Source: Planctomycetota bacterium
GTDB lineage: Bacteria; Planctomycetota; Brocadiia; Brocadiales; Brocadiaceae
Direction of reading: 5' to 3'
Length of the DNA stretch: 59,098 nucleotides
Assembly (NCBI GenBank): GCA_016873165.1
Contig: VGXV01000024.1
Span: forward strand, 1 to 59,098
Under the pieces are notes generated by a model that ran no database searches, was not told where the DNA came from, and saw only the letters and a list, made by a program, of their open reading frames with translations. Shown here one piece after another: positions 17,173-26,634 of this stretch; position 1 is the first letter of the stretch; every line of letters begins with the position of its first letter. Position numbers and translations under genes: made by a program.

Positions 17173-18117
17173 TTATTTCTTATAGAGCCGCCGCTCAAAC
17201 ATCTTCACGTAATCCGTCCACGCGCTGCTATCATCTTTATGATCGCTGATGGCTTTAGAAGCTCCCTGAATCTTTGCGTCAAGATTATCAAGATAGTGCA
17301 GGGCAATTGCCTCAAGCGTGCCCGGTTTTACGGGAGAACCCCATTCATACTCCCCATGGTGACTCAATATGAGATGCAACAGGACGTTAAGGAGTTCCTG
17401 CGGAAATCCTTCAATCTTTGATGCCTTTTCATTCACCATAAGAACGCCTGATATGAGATGCCCCGTAAGCAAACCCTCATCGGTATACTGAAAACTCCGC
17501 TCGTACGATAATTCTTTAATTTTTCCGATATCGTGGAGGATCACACCGGCAATTAACAGATCCTTTTTGATCATAGGATAAAAACCGGCAAAATTAATTG
17601 CGAGTTTTGCAACCGAGAGAATATGCTCCAGCAATCCCCCCAGAAAAGCATGATGATACTGTGTTGCTGCAGGCGCGGCGCAAAATGCCGTAACAAATGA
17701 CTTATCAGTAAAAAAAGAGATGAGAAGTTTTGAAAGATACGGGTTTTTAACGGATTTAATAATCTCTTTCAATTCATTCAGCATTTCCTGCACATTTTTT
17801 TCGGTGCTTTGTACAAACTCATCCATGTGCACTTCTGACTCAGGGACAGGAATAATATCGCTAAGTTTAATTTGCAGTGAATTATTAAAGCTTTCTACCG
17901 TACCTTTAATCTTTACAAATTCGTCACTATTGAAACTATTACAAAGCTGGGGGCTTGCATCCCACTTTTTTGCATCGATATTGCCTGATTTATCCGCCAG
18001 TTGGAGGTTAAGATATGGTTTTTTGTCCTTCGTCTCGCGAACTTCCTTTTTGAGAACAAGGAAAACGTCTTCTACCTGATTACCACTCTTTAGATTTGAT
18101 ATGTATTGTCTGGACAT
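17173..18117 (-). CDS. YhaM-like 3'-5' exoribonuclease (OB-fold plus HD domain)
   Basis: A 314-residue protein. Residues 15-95 form an OB nucleic-acid-binding fold and residues 150-280 an HD hydrolase domain, with H165 in LLEHILS and the HD pair at 195-196 in GVILHDIGKI. This two-domain layout is that of YhaM, a Mn-dependent 3'-5' exonuclease. It lies directly upstream of rnr, and both probably act in RNA turnover. The 267 bases upstream to the UDP-sugar dehydrogenase hold no gene I can see. Confidence 0.88.
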   Translation of the reverse strand: MSRQYISNLKSGNQVEDVFLVLKKEVRETKDKKPYLNLQLADKSGNIDAKKWDASPQLCNSFNSDEFVKIKGTVESFNNSLQIKLSDIIPVPESEVHMDEFVQSTEKNVQEMLNELKEIIKSVKNPYLSKLLISFFTDKSFVTAFCAAPAATQYHHAFLGGLLEHILSVAKLAINFAGFYPMIKKDLLIAGVILHDIGKIKELSYERSFQYTDEGLLTGHLISGVLMVNEKASKIEGFPQELLNVLLHLILSHHGEYEWGSPVKPGTLEAIALHYLDNLDAKIQGASKAISDHKDDSSAWTDYVKMFERRLYKK

Positions 18118-18405
18118 TAATTTAAGCGGGATTTTTTTGAAAAGTCAAATTATGCATAAATTGTACGGCAGTAATTGTTTAAAGTCAAGAAATATAAAAA
18201 ACAAGGGATTATTACAGTAAAAATTTCTCTCCATGGAAAAGAATATAAAAATATGTCAAAAAAGCCGTTTCTGCATCAACATCTCACAAGTTATCCGAGG
18301 GAAAAAAGTCTTTCGTCACGTTAGCAACATTCCGATAATTATTTTTTTTTTGTTGCAATTTCTTTCCTAACTAACTAATATTTAATGTGTTACAAATTAC
18401 ACTAT

Positions 18406-18411
18406 TATAAT
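18406..18411 (+). promoter_or_regulatory. Possible -10 box close to a start codon
   Basis: A perfect TATAAT ends 12 bases before the ATG at 18424. No good -35 box is at 17 bases. If used, it would give a very short or leaderless 5' end for the dehydrogenase gene, which also lacks a ribosome-binding site. Confidence 0.35.
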
Positions 18412-18423
18412 CAATTTTTCACT

Positions 18424-19722
18424 ATGGAAAAGCTATTAGAAAAAATTAAAACAAAAAAGGCAAAAATTGGCATTATCGGCCTTGGGTATGTCGGACTCCC
18501 CCTTGCGCTTGAGTTTGTGCGCAACGGATATTGTGTTACAGGAATAGATAAAAACAAAGATCATGTCGATTCTCTCAACAGGGGAAAATCATACATTGGG
18601 GACGTCAAAGACGAAAATATTGCTCAATTTGTGGAAAAAGGACTTTTTATTGTAACTGATGATGCCAGCGCCATATCGACACTTGATGCAATGAGTATTT
18701 GTGTGCCAACTCCTTTAACAAAAACAAAAGACCCTGACATGTCTTATATTATCAATGTCAGCCAGGAAATAAAAAAGTACATGCGTAAGGATCAGCTTTT
18801 GGTTTTGGAAAGCACCACATATCCCGGAACAACCGGGGAGCTGGTATTGCCCATATTAGAGGGTGACAAGCTTAAGGTGGGAAAGGATTTCTATCTTGCA
18901 TTTTCACCGGAACGGGTAGATCCCGGGAACAAAATTTACGGCATTAAGAATGTCCCCAAAATTGTCGGCGGTGTTACAAAACAGTGCACAGAATTAGCCG
19001 GGAGTTTATATGGGCAGATCATTGAAAAAATCGTGCCTGTATCTTCCACAAAGGTTGCAGAGATGGTGAAATTGCTGGAAAATACCTTTCGCAGCGTAAA
19101 CATCGCCCTGGTAAATGAAATTGCAATCATGTCAGAAAGACTTGGCATAGACGTCTGGGAAGTTATTGATGCTGCCAAAACAAAACCATTCGGGTTTATG
19201 TCGTTTTATCCCGGACCAGGTCTCGGCGGACACTGTATACCCATTGATCCTTTATATCTTTCGTGGGTAGCGAAAAAAAATGGATTTGAGTTGCGGTTTG
19301 TCGCGCTTGCCGACCAGATCAACAGCGCTATGCCGGAATTTGTTGTTGAAAAAGTCATCGACGCATTGAACAATCTGGAAAAAAGCGTCAAGGGCTCGGC
19401 CATTCATATCCTCGGCGTTGCCTATAAGAAGGATGTTGACGATATTCGGGAATCGCCGGCGGTGGAAATTATGAATATTTTAAAAAACAAAGGGGCAAAA
19501 CTGACTTACACAGACCCCTACATTCCGAAAATTAACTATCACGGGCTCTCTGCAAAGTCCAAATCGCTCACGAAAGAATTTCTTTCAAAAATTGATTGCA
19601 GCGTTATTGTGACCGACCATAGCAATTTTGATTACGACTTAATCGTTTCTCACTCAAAATTAATAGTTGATACACGCAACGCTTTAAAAGGTTTTAACAA
19701 AAAACATATTTTTCGACTCTAA
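18424..19722 (+). CDS. UDP-N-acetylhexosamine 6-dehydrogenase (WecC/WbpA type)
   Basis: Oxidises a UDP-N-acetyl sugar at C6 to a uronic acid for surface polysaccharide. The 432 residues have the NAD-binding GLGYVGLPLA at 19-28, SPER at 161-164 and the catalytic Cys271 in GPGLGGHCIPIDP. The closing UDP-binding domain contains GVAYKKDVDDIRESP. The sequence is closer to the UDP-GlcNAc/ManNAc dehydrogenases than to UDP-glucose dehydrogenase. I started at ATG 18424 (MEKLL); an ATG at 18385 would add 13 residues unlike the family. It supplies precursors to the polysaccharide genes 7 kb downstream but is followed by glyS. Confidence 0.88.
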   Translation: MEKLLEKIKTKKAKIGIIGLGYVGLPLALEFVRNGYCVTGIDKNKDHVDSLNRGKSYIGDVKDENIAQFVEKGLFIVTDDASAISTLDAMSICVPTPLTKTKDPDMSYIINVSQEIKKYMRKDQLLVLESTTYPGTTGELVLPILEGDKLKVGKDFYLAFSPERVDPGNKIYGIKNVPKIVGGVTKQCTELAGSLYGQIIEKIVPVSSTKVAEMVKLLENTFRSVNIALVNEIAIMSERLGIDVWEVIDAAKTKPFGFMSFYPGPGLGGHCIPIDPLYLSWVAKKNGFELRFVALADQINSAMPEFVVEKVIDALNNLEKSVKGSAIHILGVAYKKDVDDIRESPAVEIMNILKNKGAKLTYTDPYIPKINYHGLSAKSKSLTKEFLSKIDCSVIVTDHSNFDYDLIVSHSKLIVDTRNALKGFNKKHIFRL

Positions 19723-19732
19723 TTTAAGGAAA

Positions 19733-19779
19733 ACCACCCCTTTCTCCCCTCCTTGCGAAGGAAGGGAAAGAGGGGTGGT
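19733..19779. repeat. Long hairpin between the UDP-sugar dehydrogenase and glyS
   Basis: About 22 bases on each side (ACCACCCC...TCCTT and AAGGA...GGGGTGGT) pair across GCG with few mismatches. It resembles the small palindromic elements found between many genes of this window. It may end the first transcript and is only 11 bases before the glyS start. Confidence 0.75.
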
Positions 19780-19790
19780 CATAATTTAAC

Positions 19791-21911
19791 ATGACTGATC
19801 TGCTCCTGGAAATAGGCACCGAAGAAATTCCTGCCGGTTATATAACTCCGTCTCTCAACCAGATAAAAACATTACTAGAGGAACGTTTTAAACATTTTCG
19901 CCTGGCGTTTCAAAGTATTTATTGCACAGGAACGCCAAGAAGATTGGTTGCTTTCATCAAAGGCTTGCCGGAAGAACAGGAAAGCATCAGCGAAGAAGTG
20001 CAGGGACCTTCTGCCTCAATCGCCTTCGATAAGGAAGGAAACCTTACAAAAGCAGGCTTGGGATTTGCCAAATCACAGGGCATAGAAAGCAGCGCCCTAA
20101 AAACAAAGAAAACCGCAAAGGGAGAATATTGTATCGCAATGAAACAAATTACGGGAGAAAAAACATTGTACCTATTGCCCGGTATGTTGGAAGAAATTAT
20201 CAAAAAAATATCCTTCCCGAAATCGATGAAATGGAAAAGCAACAACCTGTTTTTTGCCCGTCCGATCCGTTCAATCCTTGCATTATTCGGCAATAAGATT
20301 GTGCCGTTAAAAATAAACGATATAACTGCGGGAAAGTCCTTTTCCGGACATCCCTTTTTGTCCGGGAAAAAAATTGAACTCTCAACTGCAGACTGGAATC
20401 AGTATAAACAATTGCTTAAACAGGAAAAGGTTATTGTCGATATGGCTGAACGTCGCAATATACTGAAAGAAAAAATAACGCAACTAATGAAACCACATGG
20501 CGCAACACTTGACGATGAATCACTGCTTGATGAGGTTACGAATCTGGTGGAATATCCCAATGCCATCACATGCCAGTTTGACGAAAATTTTCTTGATATC
20601 CCCGATATTGTGATTGAAACGGCAATGAAAGAACATCAGAGATACTTTCCCATTAAAAAAAGCAATGGCAAACTGATAGAAAAATTTGTTGTCGCGTTGA
20701 ATCGTGACGAAAGTAACGAAAGCAGCCCCATTCAGGGAAATGAACGTGTCCTGAAGGCAAGACTTTACGACGCCCGTTTTTTCTGGAAAGAAGACAAAAA
20801 GATTCCCCTTCAAAGACGTGTGGAGGATTTAAAACAACTCGTTTTCCTCGAAAAGCTGGGGAATTATCATGACAGGACGAACAGAATTGTTTCTTTAACG
20901 GTTTATCTGTCGCATCAATTAATCAGATTTAATTATCCTCATTTTAGTATTAATACCATCGCTACTGCAAAACGCGCAGCGTTACTATGTAAAGCGGATC
21001 TCTTAACACTGATGGTGGGAGAGTTCCCGTCATTACAGGGAATTATGGGAAAGGAATATGCCGCATGGGAAGGAGAAGATTCCGCCGTTGCCATTGCAAT
21101 AGAAGAACATTATATGCCGCGATTTGCCACAGATAATATTCCGTCTTCAATAATCGGCGCTATTGTGGGACTCGCTGATAAGTTTGATACGATTTCCAGT
21201 TGTTTTGCCCTTGGATTGCTTCCAACCGGGTCGCAAGATCCTTATTCTCTGAGACGTCACGCTTACGGAATAATTCGCATCATAGAAGAACATGGATTTA
21301 ATCTGGAACTGAAAGAGGCGCTTGCGCAATCATTAAGCCTGCAACCCCCCTTCCCGCAAAAAAAAGACAACGAAATAATATCTGACATAAAGGGGTTTTT
21401 TAAGGATAGACTGTTTCAAATGAATATAGAAAAAGGATACCGTTATGATCTGGTGAACGCCTCCTTGAATGCAGGCGTAGGATTTGATGATATCTATGAT
21501 TATCTTCAGAGATTAAAAGACGTATCCCTTCTTTCAAAGGAAAAATATTGGCCGGAACTCGTCTCCGTGGTGGAAAGGACGTTCAATATCGGCAAAAAAG
21601 TAAATAGCCACGGATCAGTTAATGAACGATATTTGAGCGAAAAAGAAGAACAAAAACTATGGGAAGTTTACAACTGCAATAAAGATAAAATAGGACAACT
21701 AATAACAGACAAAAAATATGTCGAGGCCTCTTTCTCCTATTATGAGGCTTTTGCTGAACCCGTCCATATTTTCTTTGATAAGGTATTTGTAAATGTTGAC
21801 GATAAGGAAATTCGCAACAATAGATTATTATTAATTAAAAAAATTAATGAATTATACTCAGAGAAAATAGCCGACCTCTCGCAAATAGTCATGTCAGAAA
21901 AAAACCAATGA
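19791..21911 (+). CDS. glyS: Glycyl-tRNA synthetase beta subunit
   Basis: Beta chain of the two-subunit bacterial glycyl-tRNA synthetase, 706 residues, starting LLLEIGTEEIPAGYI as in the family. It contains HPF/NRDE-type motifs (KFVVALNRDESNES near 298-311) and a C-terminal anticodon-binding domain. The alpha subunit gene glyQ, usually adjacent, is not in this window, so the two are separated here. The protein appears complete. Confidence 0.95.
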   Translation: MTDLLLEIGTEEIPAGYITPSLNQIKTLLEERFKHFRLAFQSIYCTGTPRRLVAFIKGLPEEQESISEEVQGPSASIAFDKEGNLTKAGLGFAKSQGIESSALKTKKTAKGEYCIAMKQITGEKTLYLLPGMLEEIIKKISFPKSMKWKSNNLFFARPIRSILALFGNKIVPLKINDITAGKSFSGHPFLSGKKIELSTADWNQYKQLLKQEKVIVDMAERRNILKEKITQLMKPHGATLDDESLLDEVTNLVEYPNAITCQFDENFLDIPDIVIETAMKEHQRYFPIKKSNGKLIEKFVVALNRDESNESSPIQGNERVLKARLYDARFFWKEDKKIPLQRRVEDLKQLVFLEKLGNYHDRTNRIVSLTVYLSHQLIRFNYPHFSINTIATAKRAALLCKADLLTLMVGEFPSLQGIMGKEYAAWEGEDSAVAIAIEEHYMPRFATDNIPSSIIGAIVGLADKFDTISSCFALGLLPTGSQDPYSLRRHAYGIIRIIEEHGFNLELKEALAQSLSLQPPFPQKKDNEIISDIKGFFKDRLFQMNIEKGYRYDLVNASLNAGVGFDDIYDYLQRLKDVSLLSKEKYWPELVSVVERTFNIGKKVNSHGSVNERYLSEKEEQKLWEVYNCNKDKIGQLITDKKYVEASFSYYEAFAEPVHIFFDKVFVNVDDKEIRNNRLLLIKKINELYSEKIADLSQIVMSEKNQ

Positions 21912-21939
21912 TTTTATATGGAGCCTCTTTGGTTATTTT

Positions 21940-22635
21940 ATGTATAAAGCAGATAATATTAGTTTATACGCACATTTAAAAAACGTGCCATTGTTTAATA
22001 GCCTCACCAACGAACAATTGAAAATACTTTTCGAAGCAGGCATTACTAAAAATTTTCCAAAAGAGCGCATAATTGTTTACCAACACGACCCGGGAGATAC
22101 ATTTTATATTGTAGTTACCGGAAAAGTTAAAATCACCCTTTTAAATGAAGACGGGAAGGAAATTGTGCTTTCTCTTTTAAAGGAAGGTGATTTTTTTGGA
22201 GAAATGTCGCTTTTGGACAACGAAACAAGGTCTGCAAGCGCGGTTGCGATAGAAAACACGACTTTATTTTTGCTTACCAGAATACAATTCCACAAACTAA
22301 TTGCAACGTACTCTGACATATTGACAAAAATATTTAAAGAAATCTGCGCAAGGCTCAGGCACGCAAACGAAAAGATCGAAAGCCTGGCTTTTTTAGACGT
22401 ATACGGCAGAACAATTCGATTGCTTCAGCAGTTGGCACACGATCAGGGAGAAAAAACAAAAAATGGCATTGAAATATCACACGCCCCAACGCATAAAGAA
22501 ATTGCCAGCATGGTCGGTGCATCACGGGAAACAATAACAAGGATTATTAAAGTGCTGAAGGAAAATCACACCCTGGTATCTTACAAGGGCAGGAAAGTCA
22601 TTTTAAGAGAACATACCAACAAGTTATTTATATGA
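21940..22635 (+). CDS. Crp/Fnr-family transcription regulator
   Basis: A 231-residue regulator. An N-terminal cyclic-nucleotide-binding-type beta roll (about 15-130) contains GDFFGEMSLLDNETRSASAVA. A long dimerisation helix follows, then a winged HTH with THKEIASMVGASRETITRI at about 175-193. There is no N-terminal cysteine cluster, so it is not an FNR-type iron-sulfur sensor. The phosphate-binding-cassette Arg-Ser is present, so a nucleotide-like or other effector is possible. The gene follows glyS by 28 bases. A matching palindrome lies 22 bases downstream of its stop, in front of the next operon. Confidence 0.9.
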   Translation: MYKADNISLYAHLKNVPLFNSLTNEQLKILFEAGITKNFPKERIIVYQHDPGDTFYIVVTGKVKITLLNEDGKEIVLSLLKEGDFFGEMSLLDNETRSASAVAIENTTLFLLTRIQFHKLIATYSDILTKIFKEICARLRHANEKIESLAFLDVYGRTIRLLQQLAHDQGEKTKNGIEISHAPTHKEIASMVGASRETITRIIKVLKENHTLVSYKGRKVILREHTNKLFI

Positions 22636-22657
22636 TGATAAAATATTTTTAAAAATG

Positions 22658-22697
22658 TGACATGTGTCATATACGGAATCAAAAATAAGGCTATAAT
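22658..22697 (+). promoter_or_regulatory. Crp/Fnr-type site and -10 box before the ligase operon
   Basis: TGACA-TG-TGTCA (22658-22669) is a perfect 5-base inverted repeat centred at 22663.5. TATAAT lies at 22692-22697 with no good -35 box. With a start site about 7 bases after the -10 box, the palindrome is centred near -41, the class II activation position for Crp/Fnr proteins. The regulator gene is immediately upstream. Confidence 0.6.
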
Positions 22698-22869
22698 GTA
22701 TTTTAACAATCAACGTCTCCATAAGATTGTTTAAATACGTCAAAATATATTTTATTCGGTACTTTCGAGTCTAATCTATCGGTGATAAAAAATGATTAAA
22801 AACATAAGAACAGTAGCGAAAAAAAAGAATTGGCTTCCGTTCCGAAAAAAGGAAGGAGGATCGCAAAAC

Positions 22870-24378
22870 ATGAATGACAAATGCCACACCTTATCGGCAG
22901 TGTTAGAGCGCCATGCTAAAGAGACTCCGGAAAAAATTGCCATTATTTGCCAGCATAAAAAAATTAATTATAAGGAATTTAATAAAACGGCAAACTGTCT
23001 GGCAAACGAATTATTGAAGATAGGTGTTAAAAAAGGAGACCGGATAGGCTTAATGCTCCCAAGAATTCCCGAACTGGTGATAAGCTTTCTGGGAGTTGCC
23101 AAGACCGGCGGCATTGTTGCGCCAATCAACTATGAACTGACAAAAGAAGGCATAGAAACCATTTTCAAAAATATTGCCCCTGCGTGTCTGATAGTTCACA
23201 GTTCATATCTGGACCACGCAATTCAGTCGTTGCCGGGCAATACGCCGCTACCCATTATTGTTGTTGGAAAATACACGGGACGGGGCATCCCATGGAACGA
23301 AATCATGAACACGGGGAAAACCAATAATCCGGACCTTGATATTCAGCCCCATGATATTGTCTATTTAAATTACACCTCCGGTTCCACAGGAAATTCAAAA
23401 GGGGCGGAAACCACACATTCCAATATATACTGGAACACCATTTCAGCAATCGACATGCTTGGATTAAAGAATGACGATGTTCATCTGTGCATGTTTGCGC
23501 CCTTTGCTCATCCTCATGAAATATTTGCACGTCCTCTTTACCTGGGAGGAGCAATGGTGCTTGTCGAAAAAATTTATCCCAAAACCATAGCAAATACGAT
23601 TGCAACTCACAAAGTAACCTGTATGATGGGACTTGCCCCTTTATATGAAAATCTTCTGGAAATTCTCGAACACGAAACGTTTGATTTAAGTTCTTTAAGA
23701 ATACCCGAAAGCGGCGGCATGTATACCCGCACAAACCTTATAGAAACGTTTAAACAAAAAATAGGCGTCCCGATTATTCCGGTGTGGGGCAGTACGGAAA
23801 CAACCGGAATTGCCATTGCCAACCGTCCGGGTGAACTTATTCCGGAACGTTCCGTTGGAAAACCATGCCCAACGTATGAAGTAAAAATTGTGGGCTCCGA
23901 TAATAATGAACTTCCTCCGGGAGAAATTGGTGAAATGATTTTTAAAGGACCGGCAGTTATCCAAAATTATTATGGAAACATCGACCAAACTTGCTTTCAC
24001 AATGGATGGTACCATAGCGGCGATCTTGGAATAAAAGATGAAAACGGTTATTTTTATTTTATGGAAAGGAAATCCGGCATGATGAAGGTTGCCGGGCTAA
24101 AGGTGTATCCGCAGGAAATTGAGCGAGTGCTCATGGAACATCCTTCTATAAAGGAAATAGCGGTTATTTCGGTAAAAGACAGATTAAGAGGAGAAATTCC
24201 AAAAGCAATTGCCGTGTTACAACCGGGAATGGATTTAACAGAACACGAAATTATGGATTTTTGCAAAGATCGCTTGCCTCAATACAAAGTACCAAGAATA
24301 ATTGAAATCAGAAAAGATATTCCTAAAAGCAGCAGCGGTAAAATAAATAAGAAGATTTTGACACTGGAGCACGTATGA
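22870..24378 (+). CDS. AMP-dependent acyl-CoA synthetase/ligase
   Basis: An adenylate-forming ligase of about 502 residues. It has the P-loop-like NYTSGSTGNSKGAE, the motif WGSTETTG, the hinge region YHSGDLG and the C-terminal catalytic Lys in PKSSSGKINKK. It should activate a carboxylic acid as an acyl-AMP and pass it to CoA or a carrier; the substrate is unknown. I chose ATG 22870 because AAGGAGG stands 9 bases upstream; an ATG at 22792 would add 26 basic residues. The gene overlaps the following dehydrogenase by 4 bases and likely belongs to a Crp/Fnr-controlled operon. No acyl carrier protein is adjacent. Confidence 0.88.
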   Translation: MNDKCHTLSAVLERHAKETPEKIAIICQHKKINYKEFNKTANCLANELLKIGVKKGDRIGLMLPRIPELVISFLGVAKTGGIVAPINYELTKEGIETIFKNIAPACLIVHSSYLDHAIQSLPGNTPLPIIVVGKYTGRGIPWNEIMNTGKTNNPDLDIQPHDIVYLNYTSGSTGNSKGAETTHSNIYWNTISAIDMLGLKNDDVHLCMFAPFAHPHEIFARPLYLGGAMVLVEKIYPKTIANTIATHKVTCMMGLAPLYENLLEILEHETFDLSSLRIPESGGMYTRTNLIETFKQKIGVPIIPVWGSTETTGIAIANRPGELIPERSVGKPCPTYEVKIVGSDNNELPPGEIGEMIFKGPAVIQNYYGNIDQTCFHNGWYHSGDLGIKDENGYFYFMERKSGMMKVAGLKVYPQEIERVLMEHPSIKEIAVISVKDRLRGEIPKAIAVLQPGMDLTEHEIMDFCKDRLPQYKVPRIIEIRKDIPKSSSGKINKKILTLEHV

Positions 24379-25535
24379 AAGCGCTGGTTGTGGATGGTGA
24401 ATGGGTTCCCAGGAAGAGTTACTCTGTAAGCAGCGAAGAACAGGCTAAAAAAAGGGCAAATGTGGGAAGTCAGATATGGAAAAATACACGGTTTGAAATA
24501 AAAGATGTCCCCGTGCCCAACCCGAAAGATGATGAAATTCTTGTACGGATAAAAAGTTGCGGAATTTGCGGTTCTGACACCCATCTGTACGAAACCGATA
24601 AGGATGGATATATAATATTCTCCGGTTTGACGGAACTCCCCCGCATCATCGGACATGAATTATCAGGTATTGTTGAACAAACCGGCAAAAATGTCCGAAA
24701 CATAAAAAAAGGAGACTGGATTGCCGCGGAAAGCATCATGTGGTGCGGCATGTGCCAGGCATGCCGAAGCGGTTCTCCAAATCAGTGTAAGCATATTAAT
24801 TTAATGGGATTAAGCACAGACGGCGCTTTCGCTGAATATATTGCAATACATGAAAGATATTGCTGGAAAATTAATGATTTCCAGGAACTATATTCACAAG
24901 AAGATGCATTTGATATCGGCGCGCTCATTGAACCGGCGGGTTGCGCATACAATGGCATGTTTATTGTGGGAGGAGGATTTAATCCGGGAGCAATCGTAGT
25001 TGTATACGGCGCAGGCCCTATCGGCCTTGGCGCTATTGCATTGGCAAAAATTGCGGGCGCCAGCCAAATTATCGCATTTGACATAGTAGACGAAAGAACA
25101 CGCATCGCGTTGGAAATGGGGGCAGACTTTGCCTTTAACACGAATAAAATGAAAGACTGCGCACCCGGAGAAAAAGTTATGCAGATTACAAAAGGCTGGG
25201 GGGCCGACATACAAATAGAAGCTGCAGGCGCAGCCCCATTTACTATCCCCGAAATGGAAAAATCAATGGCCATTAACGGGAAAATAATATATCTCGGCCG
25301 CGCGGCAACAACAACATCAATGCACCTTGATATCCTTGTATCCGGTGCGAACAAAATTGTTGGGGCAAGAGGGCACTCAGGATACGCAATTTTTCCTTCT
25401 ATTATCAAACTTATCGCAGCAGGCAGGCTTGAATTGAAGAAAATGATTACCGCAAAATACCCTTTTACACGAATAATGGATGCAATCAAAGCTTCATCCA
25501 ACAGAACTGACGGAAAAATATTGATAAACGTTTGA
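24375..25535 (+). CDS. Zinc-binding medium-chain dehydrogenase (IolM-like)
   Basis: A 386-residue MDR-family NAD(P)-dependent alcohol dehydrogenase. The catalytic zinc site is built from C62 (CGICGSDTH) and H94-E95 (GHELSG). Structural zinc cysteines are C124, C127, C130 and C138, and the Rossmann motif YGAGPIGLGA is near 213. The N-terminal 35 residues and overall pattern resemble scyllo-inosose 3-dehydrogenase-type proteins, but no other inositol gene is near. The overlap with the acyl-ligase gene suggests that the two act on the same compound, possibly acid activation followed by alcohol/ketone chemistry. The substrate is unknown. Confidence 0.87.
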   Translation: MKALVVDGEWVPRKSYSVSSEEQAKKRANVGSQIWKNTRFEIKDVPVPNPKDDEILVRIKSCGICGSDTHLYETDKDGYIIFSGLTELPRIIGHELSGIVEQTGKNVRNIKKGDWIAAESIMWCGMCQACRSGSPNQCKHINLMGLSTDGAFAEYIAIHERYCWKINDFQELYSQEDAFDIGALIEPAGCAYNGMFIVGGGFNPGAIVVVYGAGPIGLGAIALAKIAGASQIIAFDIVDERTRIALEMGADFAFNTNKMKDCAPGEKVMQITKGWGADIQIEAAGAAPFTIPEMEKSMAINGKIIYLGRAATTTSMHLDILVSGANKIVGARGHSGYAIFPSIIKLIAAGRLELKKMITAKYPFTRIMDAIKASSNRTDGKILINV

Positions 25536-25615
25536 TTCGCGGCATCGTAATTTAATAATCAAAGATACATGCACGGCAAAAAATACATTGTTTATCGAGC
25601 TATATGGTTTTAACC

Positions 25616-25689
25616 GTAGGGTGGGCATCGCCCACCAAAACACTGTTTATCCCATGTTGCTTATTTTCGGTGGGCACTGCCCACCCTAC
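25616..25689. repeat. 74-base element with GTAGGGTGGGC inverted ends
   Basis: Two near-identical 21-base ends in inverted orientation (GTAGGGTGGGCA...CCCACC) surround a 32-base middle. Each end is itself a small palindrome. A related but more diverged element lies at 50546-50646. It sits in the 204-base gap before the Wza-like gene. Confidence 0.75.
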
Positions 25690-25739
25690 AGGAATTTGAA
25701 ATTCCTTAAACATTAAATTGAAAAGAAAGTTACGCTTAA

Positions 25740-26588
25740 ATGACAACGACAACTACCCATTCATTTCTGTATTACAAAGGAAAAGACATTGCTTCCGTAC
25801 TTTTAACATCTCTCTTTTTATTGTTAATTTTTTTTACCGGCTGCAGCTCCCCGGGCATAAAAACTGCCGCTGAAAATACTGAAGCACAAGAAGATCAAAA
25901 TGAGGAGATTGAAAAACCGGACAATATACAAATATCCCAGTTTATCATTGGAATAGGAGATTCGATTGATATTTCCGTTTACCGGCATGACGATCTTCAA
26001 AGATCTGTCCGAGTAAATAATTCCGGCAAAATAATGTTCCCTTTAATTGGAGACGTGCAGGCTGCCGGCATTGGCATCTTTGATCTCAGAGAAGAATTAA
26101 AAGAAAGGCTATCTTATTATATCGTTGATCCGCAGGTTATGGTAAACGTTACCGGCATACAAAGTAAAAAGGCCATTGTACTCGGAGAAGTTAATTCGCC
26201 CGGGTTTTTTGTGCTTGATACTGACATCAGCGTTATAGAAGCAATATCCAGGGCCGGGGGCGCCACAAGCAACGCGAAGCTGGGAAACGTCGTTTTAATG
26301 AGAAGGGCTAAAGAAGATAAACCAAAGATTTACGCTTTAAACATGAACGACGTGTGGAAAAAAGGCGATGTTTCACAAAATATGATGTTAGAACATGGGG
26401 ATGTCGTATTTGTCCCAAGAATGGTTATATCGAACATTGCAAGGTATTTTTCTTATTTTCAACAGATATTCAGCGCCATTATTAGTTTTGAAAGCGGCGT
26501 AATTCTATATCCTCAGGCAAGAGATGTATTAACTCATGGAGAAACAGAAACAGGAGGCGGAACTACAATTAACATACCTGTGAACTAA
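25740..26588 (+). CDS. Polysaccharide export lipoprotein (Wza/SLBB type)
   Basis: A 282-residue outer-membrane export protein. A hydrophobic segment ends in a lipobox-like FFTGC near residue 35, then an acidic linker. The Poly_export domain follows (FIIGIGDSIDISVYRHDDL near 65, VNNSGKIMFPLIGDVQAAG near 89). One SLBB repeat is present (VLGEVNSPGFFVLDTDISVIEAISRAGG near 147-175). It would form the periplasm-to-surface channel for the polysaccharide made by the genes that follow. It has only one SLBB repeat, fewer than E. coli Wza. Confidence 0.9.
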   Translation: MTTTTTHSFLYYKGKDIASVLLTSLFLLLIFFTGCSSPGIKTAAENTEAQEDQNEEIEKPDNIQISQFIIGIGDSIDISVYRHDDLQRSVRVNNSGKIMFPLIGDVQAAGIGIFDLREELKERLSYYIVDPQVMVNVTGIQSKKAIVLGEVNSPGFFVLDTDISVIEAISRAGGATSNAKLGNVVLMRRAKEDKPKIYALNMNDVWKKGDVSQNMMLEHGDVVFVPRMVISNIARYFSYFQQIFSAIISFESGVILYPQARDVLTHGETETGGGTTINIPVN

Positions 26589-26634
26589 AATAAGGGCGTA
26601 GTGGCAAAAAATCCGTTGTCTGCTGTCCAAGAAC

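Noticed and set aside
24782-25501. Long minus-strand frame opposite the zinc dehydrogenase
   Set aside because: It is antisense to a gene with all catalytic motifs, and its product has low-complexity Ala/Ile/Pro content without family features.
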